Assembly: GCA_021200995.1 (NCBI GenBank) | Contig: JAJQFS010000044.1 | Location: 1 to 36,419, forward strand | Reading direction: 5' to 3' | DNA: 36,419 nt | DNA from: Lachnospiraceae bacterium | Lineage (GTDB): Bacteria; Bacillota; Clostridia; Lachnospirales; Lachnospiraceae | In this document: piece by piece, positions 17,552-24,975 of the stretch | How positions within the stretch are numbered: the first letter of the stretch is position 1 | How the letters are laid out: each line of letters begins with the position of its first letter | Made by a program: the position numbers and the translations under genes | Notes under the pieces: generated by a model | What the model was told of the DNA's origin: nothing | The model's input: only the letters and a program-made list of their open reading frames with translations | Databases searched by the model: none

Positions 17552-18982
17552 ATGAAAGAGGACAAAAAGAAAAAGAGGTCTGGCGGGAAGCTGCTGCAAA
17601 AAGAGAATAAGAAGAGCAAAAAGAAGAAAAAGCAGGCGGTCGAGGAAGAATTCTGGCCGGAAGACGAGACGACTGAGGAATGGTCGGAAGAAGAAACAGG
17701 CGCGGACTGGCAGCAGGAAGAAGATGATGGCTGGTATTCGGAAGAAGAGCAGCCACAGGAAGAGGCGGAGGACTGGTATCCGGAGGAGGAACTTGACGGC
17801 TGGCAGTCGGAGGAGCATGATGGGGACCAGCAGCCACAGGAGGAAGAGCAGGATTCCGGAATAGAAGTGATCGAGATCGGCGATGGGATGTTTGAGGATG
17901 AGGAAGCGGACGGCGAATACGATGACGAGAGCGAAGCGTATGAGCCCGCGGAGGAAGCATCTGATGAAGAAAGCGGAAAACTGACAGAAGAGTACTATGA
18001 GGATGAGCCCGCGCAGGAGCCTCCGCTCAGCGAAGAGCTGACTGGCAATGAGGTGCTGGCAGCGTCTGATGAGGAAGAGGATTACATGGATGAGCTGATT
18101 CGCAGCAAAAAGCTGGAGAATCAGCCCGCCCAAACGCAGAAACGCGACCGGGACGAGCGCGCCATGATCCGCGAGCAGGAACGTCTTGCCCAGGAGAAAA
18201 AGCGCAAAAAGAGAAATAAGCGCAGAAACATTATCATTGGAACGGTCGCCGCGGTTCTGGCAGTGGGAATCTGGTTTATCGGCTGGGGTTACAGCCTGAT
18301 ATTCGGAACGAATACGGAAGCCTCCACAGTGGAGATTGTGGTGGAGAGCGGACAGGAGGTCGTCTACGCGAAACTGACCAGCGTGAAGGGAAATGAAATC
18401 ACCTACACGGTGGCGGAGGCGGTGGAGACGACAGAAGATACGGAAAACGAGCAGACGGGCGGCGAACTGCCGTCGGATGCAACAGACGGTGAAACCTTGC
18501 CGGACAGAGATACATCATCTGATGCGACAGATGGTGAGATGCCGACGGATATGACAGACGGCGCGGCTCCATCTGGCTTCAGCGATGGGGATAACACACA
18601 AGAGGGCTTTGGTGTTGGTGAAAGTACTACGGACAGCTATACTGTGACCAGCCTTGGCATGGGCGGCATGGGCAGCGACATGGGCGGTAATATGAGAGGC
18701 GGCGGCTCCTTTGACATGGATTCCTTTGATTTCAGCAGCTTTTTGGACAGCAGTTCCGGTACTGCCTCTTCCACAGACAGCGACACCTTTACCTATGACG
18801 GTGTGACCTATCAGCTGACGGACGAAAGCGACACCATGCAGATTCCCGTGGGTACGGATGTGACTACCAGGCTTGGCACGGTGACAACCTTCTCCAGACT
18901 TGCGGCCGGCGACTGTGTGGCGCTTGTGATGCAGGAGGTGGATGGCGAGGACGTCATCATGTCGGTGTACATCATCGGTTAG
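17552..18982 (+). CDS. Single-pass membrane protein with acidic Trp-rich cytoplasmic tail, exporter-associated
   Basis: Protein of 476 residues between the permease and ATPase genes. Residues 1-30 are strongly basic (Lys runs). Residues 30-200 are very acidic, with repeated Trp-plus-Glu/Asp units (EEFWPEDE, TEEWSEEE, DGWYSEEE, EDWYPEEE, DGWQSEEE-like). A basic stretch and one membrane helix (about 226-248) follow. The outer part has a beta segment, VYAKLTSVKGNEITYTVAE, then about 120 residues of Asp/Thr/Gly/Met low complexity (LGMGGMGSDMGGNMRGGG, FDMDSFDFSSF). A closing beta segment ends the protein, IPVGTDVTTRLGTVTTFSRL to the C-terminus. The two beta parts look like one domain split by the insert. 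I do not know a named function; position implies a role in this exporter. Confidence 0.75.
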   Translation: MKEDKKKKRSGGKLLQKENKKSKKKKKQAVEEEFWPEDETTEEWSEEETGADWQQEEDDGWYSEEEQPQEEAEDWYPEEELDGWQSEEHDGDQQPQEEEQDSGIEVIEIGDGMFEDEEADGEYDDESEAYEPAEEASDEESGKLTEEYYEDEPAQEPPLSEELTGNEVLAASDEEEDYMDELIRSKKLENQPAQTQKRDRDERAMIREQERLAQEKKRKKRNKRRNIIIGTVAAVLAVGIWFIGWGYSLIFGTNTEASTVEIVVESGQEVVYAKLTSVKGNEITYTVAEAVETTEDTENEQTGGELPSDATDGETLPDRDTSSDATDGEMPTDMTDGAAPSGFSDGDNTQEGFGVGESTTDSYTVTSLGMGGMGSDMGGNMRGGGSFDMDSFDFSSFLDSSSGTASSTDSDTFTYDGVTYQLTDESDTMQIPVGTDVTTRLGTVTTFSRLAAGDCVALVMQEVDGEDVIMSVYIIG

Positions 18983-18996
18983 GAGGCCTGTTATAT

Positions 18997-19659
18997 ATGA
19001 TCACAATGAAAAATATCAACAAAGGATATATGCTGGGAGAGGAAAAGCTTCCAATTCTGAAAAACGTCAATTTCCATGTGGACGAGGGCGAATATGTAGC
19101 GATCCTGGGACCGTCCGGCTCCGGCAAGACCACGCTGATGAATATCATCGGCTGCATGGACGTGATGGACAGCGGCGAATACTATCTGGACGGCATGGCC
19201 ATTCACGAGACGCCGGAGGATGAACTGACTGAGGTCCGAAATCAGAAGATCGGCTTTATTTTCCAGAATTACCAGCTGATCCCGACCTATAATGTCATGC
19301 AGAACATTATCATGCCGCTGATCATGCGCGGAGAAAGCAAAAAACAGGCTGAGGAGGAGTGCATGGACACCATTAAGCTTCTGGGTCTGGATCACCGGAT
19401 TGCCCACAAACCCAGCGAGCTTTCCGGCGGCCAGAAACAGCGTGTCTCCATCGCCAGAGCCCTGGTCGGCAAACCGGCCATCCTGTTGGCGGACGAGCCA
19501 ACCGGCGCGCTGGACCAGTCCTCCGGCAAGGACGTGCTGAAGCTCTTCGGTGAGCTGAATGAGATGGGCAACACCATCGTTATGATCACCCATGACCTGA
19601 ACGTGGCCAAAAGCGCCAGACGCATTGTCAAAATCGTGGACGGGCAGCTGTTTGAGTAG
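18997..19659 (+). CDS. ABC transporter ATP-binding protein (MacB/LolD type)
   Basis: Cytoplasmic ATPase subunit (220 residues) that powers the exporter encoded upstream. Walker A is GPSGSGKTT (38-46), the Q-loop is IFQNYQLIPTYN, the signature is LSGGQKQRVSIARAL (142-156), Walker B is ILLADEPTGALD with Asp166-Glu167, and the switch His lies in VMITHDLNVA. The TGALDQSS D-loop and the length are typical of the MacB/LolD group, matching the FtsX-type permease. It is the last gene of the operon, 14 bases after the acidic membrane protein and before a hairpin terminator. Confidence 0.95.
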   Translation: MITMKNINKGYMLGEEKLPILKNVNFHVDEGEYVAILGPSGSGKTTLMNIIGCMDVMDSGEYYLDGMAIHETPEDELTEVRNQKIGFIFQNYQLIPTYNVMQNIIMPLIMRGESKKQAEEECMDTIKLLGLDHRIAHKPSELSGGQKQRVSIARALVGKPAILLADEPTGALDQSSGKDVLKLFGELNEMGNTIVMITHDLNVAKSARRIVKIVDGQLFE

Positions 19660-19711
19660 TCGAATATTTTTCGACGGTTTCTGGCTATAAATGAAAACCT
19701 GTAAAATGATG

Positions 19712-19735
19712 AAAGCGACATATGGTCGCTTTTGT
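19712..19735 (+). terminator. Hairpin terminator of the export operon
   Basis: AAAGCGAC (19712-19719), five-base loop, GTCGCTTT (19725-19732), then a short T run. It is located 53 bases after the ATPase stop. The T tract is short, so termination may be partial. Confidence 0.65.
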
Positions 19736-19795
19736 CATGAAATCAGAATGACAAGTATGTCACATGAAACTGACAGAAAAGTTGTCTGAAAATGA

Positions 19796-19825
19796 TGTGG
19801 ATAACTTTGTGGATAGTGTGGAAAA
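19796..19825 (+). promoter_or_regulatory. Cluster of DnaA-box-like 9-mers
   Basis: TGTGGATAA (19796-19804, the exact complement of the consensus DnaA box TTATCCACA), TGTGGATAG (19808-19816) and TGTGGAAAA (19817-19825) follow each other in the same orientation, in an intergenic stretch with no gene. The rest of 19660-20010 holds one terminator and the promoter of the next gene. Confidence 0.45.
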
Positions 19826-19940
19826 ATTCATTTGTGTCTTCACTGTCTGACACCAGAAATGACTTCGAAATAAAGAAAAATAACAGGCGGTTCCGGATAC
19901 GACAGTCCTGTCATTCAGAAAAAATTAAGATTTCCATGCA

Positions 19941-19969
19941 TTGACCTTATGGCGCACCGGCATTATAGT
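19941..19969 (+). promoter_or_regulatory. Sigma-A promoter of the DUF4097-like gene
   Basis: TTGACC (19941-19946), 17-base spacer, TATAGT (19964-19969), 41 bases before the ATG at 20011. It makes the next gene independent of the export operon. Confidence 0.75.
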
Positions 19970-20010
19970 AGTGTGTAGTAAGCGCTGTGATTGCTTGCAA
20001 AAGAGGTGTT

Positions 20011-20958
20011 ATGGGAAAAGTTCTGAAGTTTTTTCTGGCGGCCGCCATCTGTGTTGTGGCCCTTTTTCTGGCCAGGGAGGCACTGGCGGGTTCTGATACA
20101 CAGATCCCGGTGATCAGTGACCTGTTGAATTCCATTCGGTTTGACACAAGGGAAAAAGAGCTGAGTATTGACGCGGAGCCGTTTTACGAAATAGAAGATA
20201 CGGCTCTTTTCAACGAGAATGAATCGATTCTGGAAAATCAGGCCGTTACTCTTTCCTACGCGGGGGAGAGCTTTACGAGCGTCAGTCTGCAGACTTCCCA
20301 GGTGAATCTGACGGTAAATATGGCGTCGGAGAATATTTTGGATGTAGAGACGGAGGAGGTATCAGGCTATCAGGCCTACGTGGAGGATTCTGTTCTCTAT
20401 ATTATAATAGAAGGAACTCTGTCCGCGCAGAGCGCGGTGCAGGGAGAGAGTATCCTGCCGAAAGCACAGATATCCCTGCCGTCGGAGTTTGCGTTAAATG
20501 GCGGGAGCCTGGATCTGGAGCTTTTGGCAGGGAATGTGGCGCTTCAGAATCTGACGGCGGATGCCCTGGGGCTTAAGTTGAATGCCGGGGTCGTGGCTGT
20601 GGATGATCTGGCTGTCAGGGAGCTGTCGGTCGATATGTCGGCCGGAAGTGTGACTGGGGAGGATCTGACGGTGACGGAGGCTTCCTCTCTGACGATGTCC
20701 GCGGGCAGTATGCAGTTTTCGGGTGATCTGTCCGGAGAGATTGCGGTCGAGGTGACGGCGGGGGACATGTCCCTGTCTCTTACTCAGCCGTATGAAATGT
20801 ATGACTGTGAGATTACCTGCGCTGTGGGGAGTGTGACGGTGGCAGGGGAAAGCTACAGCGGTCTGACGGCCGCCGAGACGATCCGGCACGGTGGGGAGAA
20901 TTCGCTGTCGATTGACTGCTCCGTGGGAGTCGTGACAGTGGAGTTCTCTGCTGGGTAG
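20011..20958 (+). CDS. Membrane-anchored beta-repeat protein (DUF4097-like)
   Basis: Protein of about 315 residues with an N-terminal membrane helix or signal sequence (about 5-24, LKFFLAAAICVVALFL), the rest outside the membrane. The C-terminal 180 residues form a regular ladder of short beta strands (LELLAGNVALQNLTADALGL, LSVDMSAGSVTGEDLTV, LTMSAGSMQFSGDLSG, ITCAVGSVTVAGESY), the repeat style of the DUF4097/adhesin-like beta-helix family. Function is unknown; such proteins often accompany envelope stress or PspC-type systems, but no partner is adjacent here. Start ATG 20011 is chosen because AGAGG lies four to eight bases upstream. Confidence 0.72.
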   Translation: MGKVLKFFLAAAICVVALFLAREALAGSDTQIPVISDLLNSIRFDTREKELSIDAEPFYEIEDTALFNENESILENQAVTLSYAGESFTSVSLQTSQVNLTVNMASENILDVETEEVSGYQAYVEDSVLYIIIEGTLSAQSAVQGESILPKAQISLPSEFALNGGSLDLELLAGNVALQNLTADALGLKLNAGVVAVDDLAVRELSVDMSAGSVTGEDLTVTEASSLTMSAGSMQFSGDLSGEIAVEVTAGDMSLSLTQPYEMYDCEITCAVGSVTVAGESYSGLTAAETIRHGGENSLSIDCSVGVVTVEFSAG

Positions 20959-21041
20959 TTCAAAAAACTTTGAAATACGCGGATAGTCGTAAGCCCGGCC
21001 GGTTTTGACTGGCCGCAGAGAATTGAATTTCTGCATAAAAC

Positions 21042-21076
21042 AAATGCGGATCAGTGTGAAGCTGACCCGCATTTTT
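21042..21076. terminator. Bidirectional terminator between DUF4097-like gene and ECF S component
   Basis: Thirteen-base arms AAATGCGGATCAG / CTGACCCGCATTT with one mismatch, followed by T runs on both strands. It lies between two converging genes. Confidence 0.8.
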
Positions 21077-21098
21077 CATGTGGAAAAAACGAAAACAC

Positions 21099-21683
21099 TT
21101 ATTTGATCTTGAAGAAAAATCCTGCCTTTTTTAAGACCGGACGCAGGGCGCTGTAGACCACGACGACCACGATGGTGCCCACGACCGCGTTGATGGCGGT
21201 GGCTCCGGCGGACCAGGTAGCGAAGATTTTGGCCACATCGCTGGGAACACCGAGCACATAATTTTTATAAAAATATCCGACGATGGGGTCTGCGATCACG
21301 TTAAAGCCGAGGGAGGCGATGCTGGCGATCAGGCTCCATTTTATGACGTACTGTCTTGGATGATCCTCCGTGATGTGCGCGATTTTGTGCGCGACAAAGC
21401 CGGCGATCAGGCCGATGCAGAATTTCAGGATAAAGGTTTTGGGCGCGCTGGTGACATAGGTGGGATCCATCAGGTCGGCGATGGTCATGCCGATGGAGCC
21501 GGCCAGCCCTCCGTAAATGCCGCCTAAAAGCAGGGCCGCCAGCACACAGAAGGCGTTTCCGATATGCAAGGCGGTGGTGCCGCCGGGCACGGGGATGGGA
21601 ATTTTGATGTAGGTAAATGCCACATAGCAGAGCGCTGCCATGAGGCCGGTGATGACGACTTTGGTGATTGCGTTGTCTTTCAT
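21099..21683 (-). CDS. ECF transporter S component (substrate-binding membrane subunit)
   Basis: Small integral membrane protein (194 residues) of the ECF-type riboflavin-transporter-like S component family (PF07155-type pattern). It binds a vitamin or related micronutrient and docks on the shared EcfAA'T module encoded elsewhere. About six hydrophobic segments are visible, with the family region ALHIGNAFCVLAALLLGGIY, then GLAGSIGMTIADLMDPTYVT and APKTFILKFCIGLIAGFVAH. The start is ATG 21683, with AAGGAGA ten bases upstream; the longer in-frame reading lacks a ribosome binding site and hydrophobic order. The ligand cannot be assigned: no known riboswitch was recognised in the leader, although the leader is structured. 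Confidence 0.85.
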   Translation of the reverse strand: MKDNAITKVVITGLMAALCYVAFTYIKIPIPVPGGTTALHIGNAFCVLAALLLGGIYGGLAGSIGMTIADLMDPTYVTSAPKTFILKFCIGLIAGFVAHKIAHITEDHPRQYVIKWSLIASIASLGFNVIADPIVGYFYKNYVLGVPSDVAKIFATWSAGATAINAVVGTIVVVVVYSALRPVLKKAGFFFKIK

Positions 21684-21699
21684 AATAAAATATTCTCCT

Positions 21700-21910
21700 T
21701 TTTCACTTTCCGGAGTGCGCACTCGATACAACAATCTTGTTTTGGCCGTTATGTTTCCGCCCTTATGTTTCCTGGATTGTCGTCTCCGGTGGTTTATGTT
21801 GTTACTCAGTATACCGGAAACCGGTATTTTAAAAAGAACCAAAATAAAACTTTTCAAGCATACCAGTTTGGAACTGGCAGGAATCAGGCTCCATACCAGT
21901 TTTTTCAGTT
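21700..21910 (-). promoter_or_regulatory. Upstream control region of the ECF S component
   Basis: Within the gene-free stretch 21684-22135. On the minus strand there is a candidate -10 TATACT at 21819-21814 partly inside a perfect palindrome, ATACCGG N3 CCGGTAT (21811-21827). Two direct repeats CATACCAGTTT (21859-21869 and 21892-21902) lie 33 bp apart, about three helical turns, and CCAGTT N3 AACTGG spans 21864-21878. Downstream, a leader stem pairs CCGGAG with CTCCGG and ACGACAATC with GATTGTTGT around a loop containing two GGAAACATAA-like units. It looks like a repressor site plus structured 5' RNA; no class recognised. Confidence 0.4.
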
Positions 21911-22014
21911 TCGGGAAGAACGAGTGCCTGGCCGGGTTGAGTGGGTACGTCATACAGAGGGATTGGAGATGGCTGTGTCATGCAGAACGAAGGGCCTTTG
22001 CTTTATCGGAAGCG

Positions 22015-22042
22015 GTTAAATCCTGGAAAAAAGCGCATACTA
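22015..22042 (+). promoter_or_regulatory. Candidate forespore (sigma-F/G) promoter of spoVAA
   Basis: CATACTA at 22036-22042 matches the -10 of forespore sigma factors well; a weaker -35, GTTAA, sits at 22015-22019 with a 16-base spacer. The ATG of spoVAA is 93 bases further on. This is what the gene's expected timing would require. Confidence 0.35.
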
Positions 22043-22135
22043 AGACGGAAATTGCGCGGGGGAGAAATGCTCCTGTGTATTCAAGTCATGAAGCTGGTCA
22101 TGTGCCAGTAAGGCGTAAAAAGGAGCCAGGAAACC

Positions 22136-22747
22136 ATGGACAAACAGATTTACATGCAGTTAAGACAGCACAGCGCGGTACGGGAGAGCCGCGTTTCCTT
22201 AAAAGATCTGGGGGAAGTGTTTTCAAACCAGCCACAGTGGGCGGCCAGAGCGAAGGCGATGACAGTATGCAGTCTGCAAAAGCCCGGTGACAGAGCTGTT
22301 TTCAGCAGTTTATTTCTTATTGAAAAAATCAAGAAGGAAATTCCGGACTGTGAGGTGATCAATCTTGGGGAGACGGACATGATTGTGGAGTGGGAGGTCG
22401 AGCGGCGGGAGAATATCTTCCGGCTCATTTTTGTCTGTCTGATTTTGTTCTTCGGCACCGCTTTCACCATTATGGCGTTTCATAATGATGTGGACATCCG
22501 GGGTGTCTTTGAGCAGGTGTATCTTCTGAGCGGGGCGGCAGCGCCGGACGGGGCAGGACTTTTGGAAGTCTCGTACTGTATCGGTCTGTTTGTGGGAATC
22601 ACTGTGTTTTTCAATCATCTGGGGAAACGAAAATTAAAAAGCGATCCCACGCCGGTTCAGGTATCCATGTACACCTACGAGCAGAACGTGAATCAATCCA
22701 TCCTGAACGCCGCGGACAGAGAGGGGGAAGCGAAAAGTGCTGAGTAA
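22136..22747 (+). CDS. spoVAA: Stage V sporulation protein AA
   Basis: Component of the SpoVA machinery that loads dipicolinic acid into the forespore and releases it on germination. It has 203 residues: an N-terminal soluble domain (about 1-95) with the order expected of SpoVAA (IYMQLRQHSAV..RVSLKDLGEVFS; VINLGETDMIVEW), then two membrane helices (about 100-122 and 142-163) and a short polar tail. Identity rests on this pattern and on the next gene being a SpoVAB homologue. Start ATG 22136 has AAAGGAG ten bases upstream. The end overlaps spoVAB by 11 bases. spoVAC, D and E are not adjacent. Confidence 0.8.
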   Translation: MDKQIYMQLRQHSAVRESRVSLKDLGEVFSNQPQWAARAKAMTVCSLQKPGDRAVFSSLFLIEKIKKEIPDCEVINLGETDMIVEWEVERRENIFRLIFVCLILFFGTAFTIMAFHNDVDIRGVFEQVYLLSGAAAPDGAGLLEVSYCIGLFVGITVFFNHLGKRKLKSDPTPVQVSMYTYEQNVNQSILNAADREGEAKSAE

Positions 22748-23168
22748 GCTTCTCATCATGTTCATCGGCTTTGGCGCAGGGGCGCTCACCAGCTGCGGTG
22801 TGACCAGCGTCCTCATGGCGGTAGGGCTGACGCCGCGCTTTATCGGCCGCGTGCACGAAGCCAGACATATTTACCTGTTTGAATCCATGATTATCTGGGG
22901 CAGCGCGGCGGGCGCGGTTCTGGGCGTTTTCCATGACGCGCTTTCCGGTCTGCTAAGGCCACTGTCCGGCATTTTGCTGCGGGTCTTTTACGGCTTTTTT
23001 GCAGGAATTTTCGTGGGCAGCCTGGCCATCGCCATCGCGGAAATGCTGGAGGTCTTCCCCATCTTTACCCGCCGCATGCATTTCACACGGGAACTTCCTT
23101 ATCTTTTGCTGGCCGCCGCGCTGGGGAAGAGCGTTGGGGCTTTTTTGTATTTTTATTTCGGGATGTGA
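22737..23168 (+). CDS. spoVAB: Stage V sporulation protein AB
   Basis: Membrane partner of SpoVAA in forespore dipicolinate transport; 143 residues with about four hydrophobic helices. The start LLIMFIGFGAGALTSCGVTS and the following VLMAVGLTPRFIGRVHEARH fit SpoVAB. Translation starts at GTG 22737 with GAGGGGGAAG upstream, inside the end of spoVAA, so the two are translationally coupled. An intact spoVAA-spoVAB pair shows that the organism belongs to a spore-forming lineage. Confidence 0.8.
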   Translation: MLSKLLIMFIGFGAGALTSCGVTSVLMAVGLTPRFIGRVHEARHIYLFESMIIWGSAAGAVLGVFHDALSGLLRPLSGILLRVFYGFFAGIFVGSLAIAIAEMLEVFPIFTRRMHFTRELPYLLLAAALGKSVGAFLYFYFGM

Positions 23169-23186
23169 GTGCGAATTTCAATATAG

Positions 23187-23215
23187 TTGCAATTTATATG
23201 GAAAATTGCTATAAT
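23187..23215 (+). promoter_or_regulatory. Sigma-A promoter of holA
   Basis: TTGCAA (23187-23192), 17-base spacer, perfect TATAAT (23210-23215), 70 bases before the holA ATG. Confidence 0.8.
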
Positions 23216-23285
23216 ACTGAAATGAATGTGCAAAATCATCTGTCCGCTGTGTACCTGAGAACGGCGCCGTCAGAGAGGACCCTCT

Positions 23286-24263
23286 ATGAAACGGATTTTG
23301 GAGGACATCAGAGCGCGGAACTTTTCACAGATTTACGTGCTCTATGGCAAAGAAGATTATCTGAGAAAACAATACAGAGACAGACTTCTCACCGCTTTGC
23401 TTGACGGCAGCGATTCCATGAATTATACCTGCGTGCAGGGCAAGGATTATAATCTCCCCGCCCTCATCGACATGGCGGAGACCCTGCCGCTTCTGGCGGA
23501 ACGCAGGGTGATTTCACTGGAAAATACGGGCTTGCTCAAGGGCGGCGGCGAGGAACTGGCCGAGTACCTGGCAAACCCCTGCGAGACAACCGTGTGGGTG
23601 CTGATTGAGAGTGAGTGCGACAAGCGCAGTAAGGTTTATAAGGCAGCGGCTCCGTTTGACCGCTGCGTGGAGTTCTCCACGCAGGATGAGACGACGCTTC
23701 AGAAATGGATACTTAGCCTGATCAAAAAAGAAAATAAAAAGATTTCCGCCCGCACGCTCGACCTCTTTCTGGAGAGCACTGGAGAGGATATGTCCACCAT
23801 CCGCCTGGAGCTGGAGAAGCTGTTCAGCTATACGCTGGAGCGGGATGTGATCACCGAGGAGGATGTGGAAGCGGTCTGTCCGCCCAGAATTACGGGACGC
23901 ATCTTTGATATGGTGGACGCCATCGGGGCAAAGGACAGAAAGAAAGCGCTCTCCCTTTATCAGGATCTTCAGCTTCTGCGGGAGCCTCCCACCAGGATTT
24001 TGTACTTAATCGGAAGACAGATGAACCTGCTTCTGCAGTCGAAGGAGCTGCGCGCGCAGGGCATGGACGCGAAAGCTGCGGCCGCAAAGATGGGCGTTCC
24101 TCCTTTTGCGGCGCAGAAATATTTCCGCCAGGCGCAAAGCTACAGTCAGGCGCAGCTAAAAGAGGCGCTGCGTGGCTGCATTGAGGCGGATGAATCGATC
24201 AAAAAAGGCCGTATGACTGACAAATTCAGCGTAGAACTGCTGATTATGGAGCTGACGGCATAG
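23286..24263 (+). CDS. holA: DNA polymerase III delta subunit
   Basis: Clamp-loader subunit that opens the beta sliding clamp during DNA replication; cytosolic, 325 residues, usual size. The N-terminus RNFSQIYVLYGKEDYLRKQY is the family's AAA+-like start. Further family regions are LPLLAERRVISLEN and the helix carrying EDMSTIRLELEKLFSYTL, then the C-terminal collar domain RITGRIFDMVDAIGAKDRKK. The start ATG 23286 has GAGAGG seven bases upstream, followed by a CCTCT that could fold back on it. The gene has its own strong promoter and stands between the spoVA pair and ispF. Confidence 0.93.
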   Translation: MKRILEDIRARNFSQIYVLYGKEDYLRKQYRDRLLTALLDGSDSMNYTCVQGKDYNLPALIDMAETLPLLAERRVISLENTGLLKGGGEELAEYLANPCETTVWVLIESECDKRSKVYKAAAPFDRCVEFSTQDETTLQKWILSLIKKENKKISARTLDLFLESTGEDMSTIRLELEKLFSYTLERDVITEEDVEAVCPPRITGRIFDMVDAIGAKDRKKALSLYQDLQLLREPPTRILYLIGRQMNLLLQSKELRAQGMDAKAAAAKMGVPPFAAQKYFRQAQSYSQAQLKEALRGCIEADESIKKGRMTDKFSVELLIMELTA

Positions 24264-24265
24264 AA

Positions 24266-24293
24266 TTGACACATTTTTATGATATGATGATAC
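24266..24293 (+). promoter_or_regulatory. Predicted promoter of ispF
   Basis: Perfect -35 TTGACA (24266-24271) immediately after the holA stop, 16-base spacer, TGATAC (24288-24293), 25 bases before the ispF ATG. Other -10 choices (TATGAT) have poorer spacing. Confidence 0.55.
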
Positions 24294-24317
24294 AAATATA
24301 AAGGATCAGGTTTATTT

Positions 24318-24872
24318 ATGCGAATCGGAACAGGTTATGACGTACACCGCCTTGTGGAAGGCCGGGCTCTGACCCTGGGCGGCGTCACAATTCCATATGA
24401 AAAAGGCCTTTTAGGCCACTCGGACGCGGACGTCCTTTTGCATGCCATTATGGATGCACTTCTGGGTGCAGCGGCACTGGGAGACATCGGCCTGCATTTC
24501 CCGGATACGGATCCGGCCTACGAGGGCGCTTCCTCCCTGGAGCTGCTCAAAAAAGTGGGGGAATTGCTTTCGGAGAATTTATTTTTTATCGAAAATATCG
24601 ACGCCACCGTCATCGCCCAGGCACCGAAGATGCGTCCGTACATTGACACCATGCGGGCCAATATCGCCAGTGCACTTCTTCTGGAAATCGACCAGGTGAG
24701 CGTGAAGGCCACAACTGAGGAGGGTCTGGGCTTCACCGGCAGCGGCGAAGGCATTGCTGCTCAGGCGGTCTGTATGCTCTCCAGCCCGATGGAGATGGCC
24801 ACGATGAATATGACGGATACGGGACGATGTCAGGGCTGCGGCGGCTGTCCAGGCATTACATCGAAGCAGTAA
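24318..24872 (+). CDS. ispF: 2-C-methyl-D-erythritol 2,4-cyclodiphosphate synthase with Cys-rich tail
   Basis: Fifth enzyme of the non-mevalonate isoprenoid pathway, converting CDP-methylerythritol 2-phosphate to the cyclic diphosphate; a cytosolic trimer. Metal ligands Asp8, His10 (TGYDVHRL) and His42 are present, as are [20 protein letters not shown], the [12 protein letters not shown] loop and the [20 protein letters not shown] motif. At 184 residues it is about 25 longer than usual. The enzyme ends at about VCML, and the extra tail (about 157-184) contains [10 protein letters not shown], a CxxCxxC pattern not found in ordinary IspF. The stop lies beyond the tail in the same open frame, with no sign of frameshift. 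Confidence 0.93.
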   Translation: MRIGTGYDVHRLVEGRALTLGGVTIPYEKGLLGHSDADVLLHAIMDALLGAAALGDIGLHFPDTDPAYEGASSLELLKKVGELLSENLFFIENIDATVIAQAPKMRPYIDTMRANIASALLLEIDQVSVKATTEEGLGFTGSGEGIAAQAVCMLSSPMEMATMNMTDTGRCQGCGGCPGITSKQ

Positions 24873-24975
24873 AAGTTTAAAGTGAGGGAATATTTCAGTC
24901 CGCTGTAAAAGACGGCGGATGGAAGCTGAGAGATTGAAACCGCCGCCTTCAGGCGGTGGTATGGAGATTGAGACT

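Noticed and set aside
21564-22290. Plus-strand open frames before spoVAA
   Set aside because: They run across the ECF S regulatory region and into spoVAA in the wrong frame, with no credible start signals or conserved sequence.
24873-24975. Possible T-box leader before cysS
   Set aside because: GC-rich arms ACCGCC/GGCGGT are present, but the region is only about 100 bases. It has neither the T-box antiterminator sequence nor a terminator T run.
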